From UBA1479 sp040221095 (lineage in GTDB: Bacteria > Pseudomonadota > Alphaproteobacteria > Rhodospirillales > Casp-alpha2), in the NCBI GenBank assembly GCA_040221095.1, contig JAVJVP010000003.1, forward strand, positions 186,001-250,000: a stretch of 64,000 bases of DNA, read 5' to 3'. The translations under genes and the position numbers were made by a program. Positions 20,280 through 28,587 of this stretch are shown here, in pieces; position 1 is the first letter of the stretch, and each line of letters starts with the position of its first letter. The notes under the pieces are model-generated. The model ran no database searches, was not told where the DNA came from, and saw only the letters and a program-made list of their open reading frames with translations.

Positions 20280-21206
20280 TTGGCTGAAATTTTGGTAACC
20301 GGCGGGTGCGGGTTCATCGGACGTGAGGCCGTCAGGCAATTGACGGCGGATGGTCACGGAGTTCGTGTCCTCGACAATCTGGCCTACGCCGCCGCGCCCG
20401 TTGCGGAGGGTGCCGCGGTGTTGATCGAAGGGTCGGTCGGCGACCGCGATGTCCTGCGGCGCGCGCTCGAAGGGGTCGAGGGATGCGTCCATCTTGCGGG
20501 GTCGCCGGTGCTGGGAGACCCCCGCAGCGACATGACCCACGACACCGAGCCGTTCCTTGCCGCGGCCGACGTACTTTTCTCCGAAGCCGCCCGCGCCGGC
20601 GTGCCGGTCGTCTACGCGTCGTCGGCGGCGGTCTATGGTGCGGGACAATCGGCACGGATCGCGGAAAGCGACCCCACCGTTCCCGTCAACGCCCACGGCG
20701 CGGAGAAACGTGCGCTTGAGCTCACGGCCGAGCGCTATGCGGCGCGTGACGGGATCCCCTCCATCGGGCTGCGCATGTTCAACGTTTATGGACCCGGCCA
20801 ATCCCCGAAATCGCCCTATTGCGGCGTTGTCCGCCTGTTCGCGGAAAAGATCATGACAGGCGCGGAAGCCGCGATCCGCGGCGAAGGTGCTCAGGCCCGC
20901 GATTTCGTTTACGTCAGCGACGCCGCCCGCGCCATCGGGCTTGCCCTCGCCCTGCCTCTGGACGGCGCCCGCGTGGTGAATATCTGCACCGGCCAGCCGG
21001 TGACGATCTTGGACGTCATAACCCGGCTTGAAGGTGCCACGGGCAAAACCCTTCGCCGCCGTCAAGAGCCGGATCCAGGAACGGCAGTTGCGGTGTCCGT
21101 GGGCGATCCGGCGTTGGCGAAGTATCTCCTCGGCTTCACGGCGGAGATCTCCTTCGACGACGGCGTGGAGCGGATGATGCGCGCGCTTGCTCAGGGTTCA
21201 GCCTAG
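20280..21206 (+). CDS. NAD(P)-dependent epimerase/dehydratase with altered YxxxK motif
   Basis: 308-residue extended SDR starting at TTG 20280. The NAD loop TGGCGFIG (7-14) follows an EILV strand, and YASSAAVYG carries the usual Ser. The YxxxK motif reads HGAEK, so the catalytic Tyr position is His. LRMFNVYGPGQSPKSPY and ARDFVYVSDAARAI match UDP-glucose 4-epimerase-like proteins that act on nucleotide sugars. Loss of Tyr suggests changed chemistry or low activity. It is the only + strand gene inside the locus and overlaps the stop region of the convergent GT by 9 bases. The reaction is unknown. Confidence 0.85.
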   Translation: MAEILVTGGCGFIGREAVRQLTADGHGVRVLDNLAYAAAPVAEGAAVLIEGSVGDRDVLRRALEGVEGCVHLAGSPVLGDPRSDMTHDTEPFLAAADVLFSEAARAGVPVVYASSAAVYGAGQSARIAESDPTVPVNAHGAEKRALELTAERYAARDGIPSIGLRMFNVYGPGQSPKSPYCGVVRLFAEKIMTGAEAAIRGEGAQARDFVYVSDAARAIGLALALPLDGARVVNICTGQPVTILDVITRLEGATGKTLRRRQEPDPGTAVAVSVGDPALAKYLLGFTAEISFDDGVERMMRALAQGSA

Positions 21207-22376
21207 GGCTTTGCACAAGGTGGCATAACGTTCGCGGACGGTGGCGGCGTTCGTCGCTGCCGAATAGGTTGTCCGAACGATCTGGAAAAGACGGTCGCCG
21301 CGCGATCCCAGAGCTTCCGAACCCGCCGACGCCGCCGCGCGCATGGCCTGCAACAGGTCGTCATCGTTCCGCGGCCGCAGAAGCCATCCGGTGTCCGCGC
21401 TGACAACGTCCCGCACGGACCCCACGTCCGCCGCGGCCACGGGAAGGCCGCGGCTGCCGGCCTCCAGGGTCACTGTCGGCAGGCCTTCCTGATGGCTGGG
21501 CAGGAACAGCGCATCGGCCGCGTCGTAGTAGTCCCGCAGGGCCAAATGGTCGACGGCGCCGGCTAGGCGGCAGGTGGGCAGTTCCTCCAGCATCGCGCGC
21601 AACGGACCGTCACCGACAAACAGCCATTGGGCCGGCGCGGCGCCGTCCCCGGCGCTGAACTGCTTGATCGCCCGGGCCAGGTCGGCCACGCCTTTCGCCA
21701 CGGACAATTGCCCGACGAACAAACCGATGAACCCGTCGTTCGGCAGTCCCAGACGGGCCCTCGCGCCGGACTTGTCGCGCGGCGCGGTCAACCAGTCCTC
21801 GCGCACGCCGTAGTGCAGCACATCGGGCCGCCGGCCGGTCATGACCTCGGTTTCGTCTGCCAGACGCGATCCGACAGCGAAAACGGCATCGGCGCTGCGC
21901 ACCGATTCGACGAAGCGCTGACGGGCGCCCGCCGTTGCCTTGGCGAAGACGGCGACGTCGCTGCCCAAAAGAGTCATGGCATAAGGCACCCCCCATTCGC
22001 GGGCCAGCTGCAGGGCGACCCAGCCGTGGGGTACGCCGCAATGGGCATGCATGATCGCGGGCCGGGCAAGGCCGAGCCCGCGGATCGCCCGCAGCATGAA
22101 CCGATGCGGCAGGCCGAAGCGGTTCTCGTGGGGATGCGCGAAATAACGGGGACGATGCACGGTCACATTACCGCCCTGTTCGATCGCGGGCATTTCCGAC
22201 ACTCGTCGCCAGCGCGGTGACAACTGCCCAATGCCCCAGGGCATCGCCGACACAGGCGTCACGATGTCGAGATGGGGCAAGGTGGGTGCCAGGGCCTGGG
22301 CCTGAACCTTGATAAAGGCGCCCAGTCCCGGAAACTGAGGACAGGGATAGCCATGGGCGATCCACAGCACGGTCAT
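21198..22376 (-). CDS. Glycosyltransferase family 4
   Basis: GT-B enzyme, 392 residues. An N-terminal acceptor domain begins VLWIAHGYPCPQFPGLGAF and includes MHAHCGVPHGW. The C-terminal donor domain has an FVGQLSVAKGVADLARA strand-helix and the E-x7-E motif SHQEGLPTVTLEA near residue 290. It probably extends a lipid-linked oligosaccharide with a sugar of unknown identity. It lies 49 bases downstream of a GT2 gene on the same strand, at the end of the long minus-strand run that carries the ulosonate-like cassette. Confidence 0.88.
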   Translation of the reverse strand: MTVLWIAHGYPCPQFPGLGAFIKVQAQALAPTLPHLDIVTPVSAMPWGIGQLSPRWRRVSEMPAIEQGGNVTVHRPRYFAHPHENRFGLPHRFMLRAIRGLGLARPAIMHAHCGVPHGWVALQLAREWGVPYAMTLLGSDVAVFAKATAGARQRFVESVRSADAVFAVGSRLADETEVMTGRRPDVLHYGVREDWLTAPRDKSGARARLGLPNDGFIGLFVGQLSVAKGVADLARAIKQFSAGDGAAPAQWLFVGDGPLRAMLEELPTCRLAGAVDHLALRDYYDAADALFLPSHQEGLPTVTLEAGSRGLPVAAADVGSVRDVVSADTGWLLRPRNDDDLLQAMRAAASAGSEALGSRGDRLFQIVRTTYSAATNAATVRERYATLCKALG

Positions 22377-22425
22377 GCCAGGCCGTTCCCGTTACCGATG
22401 GTTTGCGCGTTTCTCACTCTCGGCG

Positions 22426-23346
22426 CTATTTCCAATGCCCGGCGAACGATTTCTCGCGACCGCTCAGTGCCGCGACGATGCCGTGCAAGTTACCGACGAT
22501 CCGGCGGTACCGGGGACGGTCCCGGTACCTTAAGAATGCCAACAGGGCCATGAACACCAAACCGGACAAGGCCCAAGCTGTGGCCAAGCGCGAGAAGGTT
22601 TTCATTTTGCGCACAAAATAAATCCGGTTGAAGGTCTGTTGGCGGCCGAGTTCGTACTGCTTGTCGAGCGACTTCTGTCCTGAGAAATGCCAGACCCGGG
22701 CGTCCCCCGTGACGAACAGTTTCCATCTGCGGCTCACTCGATAGCTGTAGTCCAGGTCCTCCAGGTATCCATAGCCGTCATACCATTCGTCAAAGCTGAT
22801 TTCGTCGATGACTTCGCGCCGCCAGACCGTCGCGCCGCCATAGAGCCATTCGGTCTGTATCGTCTTTGTGACATAAGGGATGAAGGCGGCGAATCCAGAG
22901 GGCATGACCTTGCCCGGTTTGGAGCCGTGCATGAGAAAGAATTTCAGAACCGATTCCCGGATGATCTGGGGCTGGTTGATAATCGAGAACGCCGCACCGC
23001 CGACATCCGTCGCGGCGTCTTCCCAGAACTCGAGCATCTTCTCCGTGGCATCCGGTTCCATGACGATGTCATCGTCCAGATATCCGGCCACAGTGATGTC
23101 GTCGGATAACGCGGCCATGCCTGCATTGCGTTGGCGCGCCAAAGACGGAGGTATCTCGCGGACGTAGGTGATGGGTAGGTCGGCGAACCGGTCGACGACA
23201 TGGCGCACATCCGGCGCGCTGCCATCGACGATGATCAATTGGTCGGGTATCCGAGTCTGCCTGCGGATGCTCTCAAGGAGCTTGCCGAGGTCGTCTGGAC
23301 GGTCCTTGGTCGGCACTACGTACGCCAGTTTGACGGCGGTCTTCAA
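22426..23346 (-). CDS. Glycosyltransferase family 2
   Basis: GT-A inverting glycosyltransferase of 306 residues. The N-terminus has LAYVVPTKDRPDDLGKLLESI, followed by IIVDGS and a DDD metal-binding signature (VAGYLDDDIVMEPDA) near 88-102. GYLEDLDYSYRV near 190 is the ED-type catalytic-base region of this family. One or two hydrophobic stretches near the C-terminus (LSGLVFMALLAFL) suggest membrane association. The start overlaps the 2-hydroxyacid dehydrogenase stop by 4 bases, so it is translationally coupled to the CMP-sugar cassette and may transfer that product; this is inference. Confidence 0.87.
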   Translation of the reverse strand: MKTAVKLAYVVPTKDRPDDLGKLLESIRRQTRIPDQLIIVDGSAPDVRHVVDRFADLPITYVREIPPSLARQRNAGMAALSDDITVAGYLDDDIVMEPDATEKMLEFWEDAATDVGGAAFSIINQPQIIRESVLKFFLMHGSKPGKVMPSGFAAFIPYVTKTIQTEWLYGGATVWRREVIDEISFDEWYDGYGYLEDLDYSYRVSRRWKLFVTGDARVWHFSGQKSLDKQYELGRQQTFNRIYFVRKMKTFSRLATAWALSGLVFMALLAFLRYRDRPRYRRIVGNLHGIVAALSGREKSFAGHWK

Positions 23347-24293
23347 AGCGGGAACACTCCAGGCTCGGGTAAACGGTTGTCGTCAAGGCCTTGAATCGCT
23401 GCCCGGCCCATCGCGAGGATCGAGTCTTCCGTGCTGCCGCCGATATGGGGCGTTGCCAGGAAGTTATCGAGGGCAAACAAAGGGTGGTCACCCGGCGGCT
23501 CGTCGGCGAACACGTCGAATGCCGCGCCTGACAGCTGACCTGATTTCAGGGCCTCGGCCAGAGCAAGTTCATCCACCAATCCACCCCGGGCCGTATTGAT
23601 GAGCATCGCGCCGGGCTTCATCGTCGTCAAAAGCTCACTTGATATGATGCCCTTCGTGGAGGCGTTCAGCGGCAAATGCAGGGACACGATATCAGACGTT
23701 CGCAGGAGGTGATCCAGTGTTGCGGGCTTGATGCCGGCAGCTTCGTAATAGGCCCGCTGGTCAATGATGTCATGCGCGAGGACATTGACGCCCATGGCGC
23801 GCAATATCCCGGCGATATCCTTGCCGACATGACCGCAACCGACAATGCCGACCGTCTTGCTGCTGAGCTGACTTCCCACGCCCGGCGACCAGTCTCCCGC
23901 GGCGACAGATCGCGAAAGCGGCGCAACCCGCCGCAGCAGCGTGACCATGAAACACAACGCGAGTTCGCTGACCGCGCGCCGGTTGACCCCCGGCACCCAT
24001 CCAAGGCGAATGCCCTTTTCCCGCATGCCGTCGAGATCGAGCTTATCAAATCCGACACCGTACTTTGCGATCACCTGCAGGCGCGGCAAACGGTCGAGCA
24101 CATCCTGGCTGATGGGTTCAAGGGCGATCACGGCCTTGTCGCAATCCTCAAGGAAGGCGACGAGGGTGTCGCCCGACAAGGAGCTGCCCGCGTCATTGAA
24201 CTTGGTCTGCGGATAGCGCGCCAAAATCTCCGCCCGGAGGGTCGGGTGGCGGGAGAACGACCGCGAGCAAACGCCAACGAGGGTCATGGCCAA
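23343..24293 (-). CDS. D-isomer 2-hydroxyacid dehydrogenase (phosphoglycerate dehydrogenase-like)
   Basis: 316-residue NAD-dependent oxidoreductase. The nucleotide fold GIVGCGHVGKDI lies near 149-160, and the catalytic Arg-Glu-His set is visible in NTARGGLVDE, FADEPPGDHP and TPHIGGST. It lacks the C-terminal ACT domain of E. coli SerA. In this position it could produce or consume a 2-keto or 2-hydroxy acid linked to the neighbouring aldolase and cytidylyltransferase, or feed serine synthesis; the former is inference from context. The family is sure, the substrate is not. Confidence 0.88.
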   Translation of the reverse strand: MAMTLVGVCSRSFSRHPTLRAEILARYPQTKFNDAGSSLSGDTLVAFLEDCDKAVIALEPISQDVLDRLPRLQVIAKYGVGFDKLDLDGMREKGIRLGWVPGVNRRAVSELALCFMVTLLRRVAPLSRSVAAGDWSPGVGSQLSSKTVGIVGCGHVGKDIAGILRAMGVNVLAHDIIDQRAYYEAAGIKPATLDHLLRTSDIVSLHLPLNASTKGIISSELLTTMKPGAMLINTARGGLVDELALAEALKSGQLSGAAFDVFADEPPGDHPLFALDNFLATPHIGGSTEDSILAMGRAAIQGLDDNRLPEPGVFPL

Positions 24294-24323
24294 AATCCAG
24301 TATCAAGCTGCGTCATCACCCGC

Positions 24324-24974
24324 TCATTCCGTCCTGTATGCCGCCGCCAAGTGTTCGCGGACCCCATTCATGTCAGCGAAGACGCACGCTTCCACAACGT
24401 TCAGGTTTCGGTCGCTGCGGCGGCCAACGAAGGCAACGCCGTTTGCCGCCGCCGCCCCGGCGTCTTCGGGCGAATCGCCGACGTAGACGGTTTCCGCCGC
24501 CGACACGCCATGGACGGTCAGCGCATCGGCGATGGCTTCCTGTTTCGTCCAGTCGGCGCTGTAGATCGCCTCGAAATAGCGGTCCAGGCCGCGCGCGGCG
24601 AGCACGCGGCGAAGCTCGCCGTCGGGGGAATGTGAGATCAGGACCATAGGGACAACCCCTTGATAGGTGTCCAAGAAACGCCGCGCGCCGGTGACTTCCG
24701 GACACCTGACCAGGCCGTCGACGACAAAGCTCTCGAACGTCTTTCGCAGACCGGCGTCTTCCTCAGCTGAAAGCGGCCTGCCCAGGAAGTGTTCGCTTAT
24801 GTGCCGAAACTTCTTGAAACGGACAACATGGTTGTGGCTGCGGTGATAGGCCATGATCTCGTCGAATCGGGGGGCGTCTGCGTAAAGCCGGGCAAAGGCC
24901 GTATCCTTGACGGCCAACGATTCGATAAGGGTGCCATCCAGGTCGAGCAACAGCAGGCGTAGTCGGGCGGTCAT
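24324..24974 (-). CDS. HAD-superfamily phosphatase
   Basis: 216 residues with the four HAD motifs: DLDGTLIES with nucleophile Asp11 and acid/base Asp13, VLISHS as motif II, the Lys in DWTKQEAI as motif III, and VYVGDSPEDAGAA as motif IV. A cap domain lies between motifs I and II (residues about 15-95), as in beta-phosphoglucomutase/Gph-type phosphatases. It is 30 bases upstream of the hydroxyacid dehydrogenase. The likely role is removing phosphate from a phosphorylated sugar acid before CMP activation, as KdsC does for Kdo-8-phosphate, although it is not a KdsC homologue. Confidence 0.88.
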   Translation of the reverse strand: MTARLRLLLLDLDGTLIESLAVKDTAFARLYADAPRFDEIMAYHRSHNHVVRFKKFRHISEHFLGRPLSAEEDAGLRKTFESFVVDGLVRCPEVTGARRFLDTYQGVVPMVLISHSPDGELRRVLAARGLDRYFEAIYSADWTKQEAIADALTVHGVSAAETVYVGDSPEDAGAAAANGVAFVGRRSDRNLNVVEACVFADMNGVREHLAAAYRTE

Positions 24975-25025
24975 GCGGAAAGCCCGTTGTTGGTGGATTC
25001 GGTAAACCGGCGCATCAGCGAATGG

Positions 25026-26081
25026 TTACAGAGAGACGCCGAAGCGTGTACGCCAGGCGTCGTCCGCGCAGTATATGCGATAGACCAGGTCCATGGTTTT
25101 CAAGGCGTCCTCGCTGTTGCCGATATCGACGGGCGTGTCGTTCAGGATGTGCGTGGCGAAATCGCTGATTTCCCGTTCCCAGGAATTGTCGTGGATGTAG
25201 CTGGTGCGCGTCTCGCGGGGATTGCCGTTGGCGAGCTCGTCCGCATAGGTGATGGTGAGCGTCTCCTGGCCATACGATTTCGTGCTGGTCAGGATGCCGG
25301 CCAGCGTCAACGAACCGCCCGTCAGGCCGATAACCAGAGAAAACATGTGCCGCCATTGTGTGGCGCTGGAATGCAACATGGCCACCGTGCCGCCCTCGCT
25401 GCGCATGATCGCGTAGGCATTGTCCTCGACGTCGCGCTGCCAGAACGAATTTTCGACGAAGCTTTTGACATCCGTGAATTCACCCCCGAAGCAGCGCATC
25501 AGGTCGACCATGTGGATGCCCTGATCAAGCAGAATGCCGCCCCCGGCGATTTCCCGCTTGCGCCGCCAGTAGGCCGGATCCTCGAGATCTTCGACCCCTT
25601 CGATCTTGGGGGTCAGCACCGACTTTCCGTAGACGCCGCGTATGTTGATGACGGTGCCGAGGCTGCCACCCTGGATCAGCGACAGGGCCTCAAGAACGGA
25701 GTCGTGGTACCTGTGATTGAACCCGTACTTGAGTTTGCGCCCAGGGTGCCGCATTTCGACCTCGCGCACCTGGCGAATGTCCGCGACCGTCCGTCCCGGC
25801 GGCTTTTCACAAAACACATGCATGCCGTGCTCTAACCCGAGGATGGTCGCCTCCGCGGCCTCGGCGTTGGGCAGGCAGACGAACAGCGCGTCGAGGCGTT
25901 CGGCGGCGATAAGCTCGCGGAAATCCCCGTAGCTGCGAAGGCCGGACGGCCCGCCCGCGCCGTCGGCGTACTTCTGGTCGCTGACAGCGACAACGGTCAT
26001 GGCGGGGTGCTCGTCGATGTAACGATGACGACGCTTGCCGACAAGGCCGTGGCCTGCGATGCCGATCTTCAAGGATTTCAT
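25026..26081 (-). CDS. Gfo/Idh/MocA-family sugar oxidoreductase
   Basis: 351 residues. The N-terminal Rossmann fold begins KIGIAGHGLVGKRRHRYI; CEKPPGRT near 90 is the conserved EKP region; GGILLDQGIHMVDLM near 175-190 holds the catalytic Asp/His area. The C-terminal alpha/beta domain follows. Family members oxidise or reduce a hydroxyl of a sugar, inositol or nucleotide sugar. It sits between the cytidylyltransferase and HAD genes with gaps of about 50 bases and is likely part of the same pathway. This is the second Gfo/Idh/MocA enzyme in the window and is not fused. Confidence 0.9.
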   Translation of the reverse strand: MKSLKIGIAGHGLVGKRRHRYIDEHPAMTVVAVSDQKYADGAGGPSGLRSYGDFRELIAAERLDALFVCLPNAEAAEATILGLEHGMHVFCEKPPGRTVADIRQVREVEMRHPGRKLKYGFNHRYHDSVLEALSLIQGGSLGTVINIRGVYGKSVLTPKIEGVEDLEDPAYWRRKREIAGGGILLDQGIHMVDLMRCFGGEFTDVKSFVENSFWQRDVEDNAYAIMRSEGGTVAMLHSSATQWRHMFSLVIGLTGGSLTLAGILTSTKSYGQETLTITYADELANGNPRETRTSYIHDNSWEREISDFATHILNDTPVDIGNSEDALKTMDLVYRIYCADDAWRTRFGVSL

Positions 26082-26126
26082 TGGATCATGCCTGATTTTG
26101 GCTTGCGGGTGGTTGTAGATGAAGCG

Positions 26127-26888
26127 CTAGAGGTAGCGTCGGGTATGAGGGTCGTCGGCAAGGACCTGCTCGGCGCGCTGCCGGTCCTGCTCGGTGTCGA
26201 CGCCGATGGTGGGGCGGTCTCCGGTCACCGCATAAAGGGGCAGGTTGTACTCGATCAGGCGCAGCATATCGATCGACTCGTGGCGTTCAAGGGGTGTCTG
26301 GGGAAGTGCGCTGAAACGCGCCAGGAAGTCGCGGCGGAACGCGATGATCCCCGTCTGTTGAAACATCGGCGCCTCGGGTGAGCGTGACCGTGACGGCACC
26401 GCCGCGCGCGACAGATAGATGATCCGGCCGTCAGGGGCAACGACTGCCTTGACGACGTTGACGTCGTCGCCGTCGGCGGGGTCTTCGATGGGGCTGATGA
26501 AGTTCACGGCGTCAGCGTTCCGTTCGATCAGGGCGTCGCGCATGAGGGCAAGGGACGGCGGGTCAACGAGAACTTCGTCGCCCTGTACCATGGTGATGAT
26601 GTCCTGGGTCGCGGCGCCCGGGAAGAGGATGGTATCGGCTTCGGTGACGCGATCCGTGCAGCGCTCGTGGGTATCGGCGGTCATGACGGCTTCGCCGCCC
26701 GCCGACGTGACGCAGTCGCGGATTTCGGCGTCGCAGGTGGCGACAATTATACGCGAGAACACCCCGGACAGAAGACAGCGGTGCCAGACATGCAGAATCA
26801 GCGGCATGTCGAGAAGCGGCGCCAGGGGCTTGCCGGGGAACCGGCTGGACGCCATGCGCGCCGGAATGATGCAGATCGCGTTGGTCAA
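26127..26888 (-). CDS. KdsB-like CMP-sugar acid cytidylyltransferase
   Basis: 253 residues with the KdsB-type signature IPARMASSRFPGKPLAPL (9-26), VATCDAEI, MTADTHERCTDR near 69-80, and a MVQGDEVLVDP metal-binding segment. The Lys of NVVKAV, the Arg of YLSRAAVPS and GVDTEQD near the C-terminus also align by eye with E. coli KdsB. KdsB has SGTDR or SGTER where this protein has RCTDR. Expected reaction: CTP plus a 2-keto-3-deoxy sugar acid gives its CMP derivative. It is adjacent to an aldolase that could make such an acid. Ordinary Kdo activation for lipid A is the conservative alternative. Confidence 0.88.
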   Translation of the reverse strand: MTNAICIIPARMASSRFPGKPLAPLLDMPLILHVWHRCLLSGVFSRIIVATCDAEIRDCVTSAGGEAVMTADTHERCTDRVTEADTILFPGAATQDIITMVQGDEVLVDPPSLALMRDALIERNADAVNFISPIEDPADGDDVNVVKAVVAPDGRIIYLSRAAVPSRSRSPEAPMFQQTGIIAFRRDFLARFSALPQTPLERHESIDMLRLIEYNLPLYAVTGDRPTIGVDTEQDRQRAEQVLADDPHTRRYL

Positions 26889-26910
26889 GGATGATTCCCT
26901 CCAAAAGTCG

Positions 26911-27699
26911 TCATTCGCCGTTGACGGTACGAACGGTTCCGCTTTCCTGAGTGAGGCGTTCGCTCAGGAACAGCATGTCAGTGCCGTAGGCGATGAAGAC
27001 AAAACCTTCGTCCAGCCGACGGCGCAGATGCGCCGCGTCTGGGGACACGACATGAATGCCGGCCGGTTTGCTGCCATGACGTGCATAATCAGCCAGACGC
27101 GCCAGCTGAACCTCGACGTCCGGATGGGTGAAGTCGCCGGGATGGCCGAGGGAAGCCGAAAGGTCGTAGGGCCCGATGAGAAAGCCGTCGATTCCATCGA
27201 CCGCCATGATCTCTTCCAGGTTGGCGACGCCTTCGTGGTGCTCGATCTGCACGAACACGGTGATTTCCGTCTCCGCCCAGCGGCGATAGGACTCGAAGTC
27301 GTCACTGTAACCTTGAGCACGAAACAGCCCTGCGCCGCGATTGCCGCGCGGAGGGTAATAGGCGCTGGCGACGGCCCGGCGGGCGTCATCAGGGGTGTTG
27401 ACCTGCGGCACGATGATGCCGTGGGCCCCGGCGTCCAGGGCCCGCTTCATGAGAAGCGGGTCGTTCGTTCCGATGCGGACCAAGGCCTCCAATCCGCACA
27501 GGTCGGTGACCTGGATGAGGTCCGTCATGGCCTCGAAATCCGTTGCCGTGTGCTCCATGTCGACGACCAGCCAGTCGAAACCACCGAGTTTCGCCATCAT
27601 CTCGCAGACGCCGCGGTTGCCCAGGCTGAGCCAGGAACCGATCGTCGGCTCTTTCATCTTCAGTTTACGTTTCAGGTTTGAAGTCCGCATGGCAGTCAT
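26911..27699 (-). CDS. HpcH/HpaI-family class II pyruvate aldolase
   Basis: 262 residues with intact family features: GSWLSLGN near the N-terminus, VDMEH near 46-50, an Arg in LVRIG, IIVPQVNT, YPPRGNRGAG, the metal-binding Glu in FVQIEHHEGV, the metal-binding Asp in GPYDLSASLG, and a late YGTDM. These enzymes join pyruvate with an aldehyde to give 4-hydroxy-2-keto acids, or cleave these. It is 22 bases upstream of the KdsB-like gene and 3 bases downstream of the FkbM gene. In this setting a biosynthetic role making a 2-keto-3-deoxy acid for CMP activation is attractive but unproven; catabolic aldolases have the same fold. Confidence 0.9.
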   Translation of the reverse strand: MTAMRTSNLKRKLKMKEPTIGSWLSLGNRGVCEMMAKLGGFDWLVVDMEHTATDFEAMTDLIQVTDLCGLEALVRIGTNDPLLMKRALDAGAHGIIVPQVNTPDDARRAVASAYYPPRGNRGAGLFRAQGYSDDFESYRRWAETEITVFVQIEHHEGVANLEEIMAVDGIDGFLIGPYDLSASLGHPGDFTHPDVEVQLARLADYARHGSKPAGIHVVSPDAAHLRRRLDEGFVFIAYGTDMLFLSERLTQESGTVRTVNGE

Positions 27700-27702
27700 C
27701 CG

Positions 27703-28587
27703 TCAATCTTGAGTGGAGCGGCTGGCCGGCTCCAGGGTGTTGGTCCGAGCCCAGATTTCGTTACGGGTGGATTCATGGGACCAGGCTAGGTTGAAGCCGT
27801 TTTCGCCGAGCATGGCATGGCAGCGGGCAACGTCCTCCGGCAGCGGCGGCAGTTCGATCGCGATTGCCCGCAGGCGGGTGTCCGCCAGTGTCGCGCGCGC
27901 GCCGGCAAGAACCTTCACCTCGTTGCCGTCGGTGTCGATCTTGAGGGCTGCGGGAACGTCCTGGATGTTGGCGCAGATCGAATCCACCGTCGCGGTGGCA
28001 ATGCCCTCGACCCACACCACGTTGTAGCCTTCCGCGGTGCGTTCCATCTTGTCGGGCGATTCCGAATGGACCGCCGCTCCGGGTGTCGTGTCGTGCAGGT
28101 GCAGGCTGCTAAGGCCGTCCTGGTCGCTGGCCGCCACGCCGATGATGCGTACCCGCTCGCTCAGCCCGTTGCACAGGATGTTTTCCTTCAGGTAGTGCAG
28201 ATTCGAGAATTCCGGTTCGACCGACACGACGCGCAGGTTTTCATGCCGCTTGCCGGCGTAAAGGGAGAACACGCCGATGTTGGCGCCGATGTCCATGAAC
28301 AATCCGTCGGGCGGGGTGTAGTTGTCGATGAAGCGGACGATCTCCGGTTCCTTTCGGCCAAACAGGAACCAGCGGAAATGGGTGATCTGATTGTCGCATT
28401 GCAGGGTGAACGAAACCCGGCCCAGCCGTACCCGCCGCCGCGGCACCAGCGTTTTCGCCAGCCACCATGTGGCGGGCAAGTACAGAAAGCGAGGATCGCC
28501 CCAGGCGTTTTTGTAACAGCCGTAAAGCCGGGCGATGCCGGGAACGCGCAGAAGGGGGCGGAGAAATTTCTTGATCGTCTGTTTCAT
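27703..28587 (-). CDS. FkbM-family methyltransferase
   Basis: 294 residues. The SAM-binding motif MDIGANIGVFSLYAG is near 96-110, followed by VVSVEPEFSNLHYLKENI and the FkbM-typical LKIDTDGNEVKVLAGA near 215-230. FkbM proteins O-methylate sugars or secondary metabolites. The N-terminal ~90 residues precede the methyltransferase fold. It abuts the upstream 585-residue gene and is 3 bases from the aldolase, so it is part of the same transcript. It probably methylates the glycan or one of its precursors. Confidence 0.87.
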   Translation of the reverse strand: MKQTIKKFLRPLLRVPGIARLYGCYKNAWGDPRFLYLPATWWLAKTLVPRRRVRLGRVSFTLQCDNQITHFRWFLFGRKEPEIVRFIDNYTPPDGLFMDIGANIGVFSLYAGKRHENLRVVSVEPEFSNLHYLKENILCNGLSERVRIIGVAASDQDGLSSLHLHDTTPGAAVHSESPDKMERTAEGYNVVWVEGIATATVDSICANIQDVPAALKIDTDGNEVKVLAGARATLADTRLRAIAIELPPLPEDVARCHAMLGENGFNLAWSHESTRNEIWARTNTLEPASRSTQD

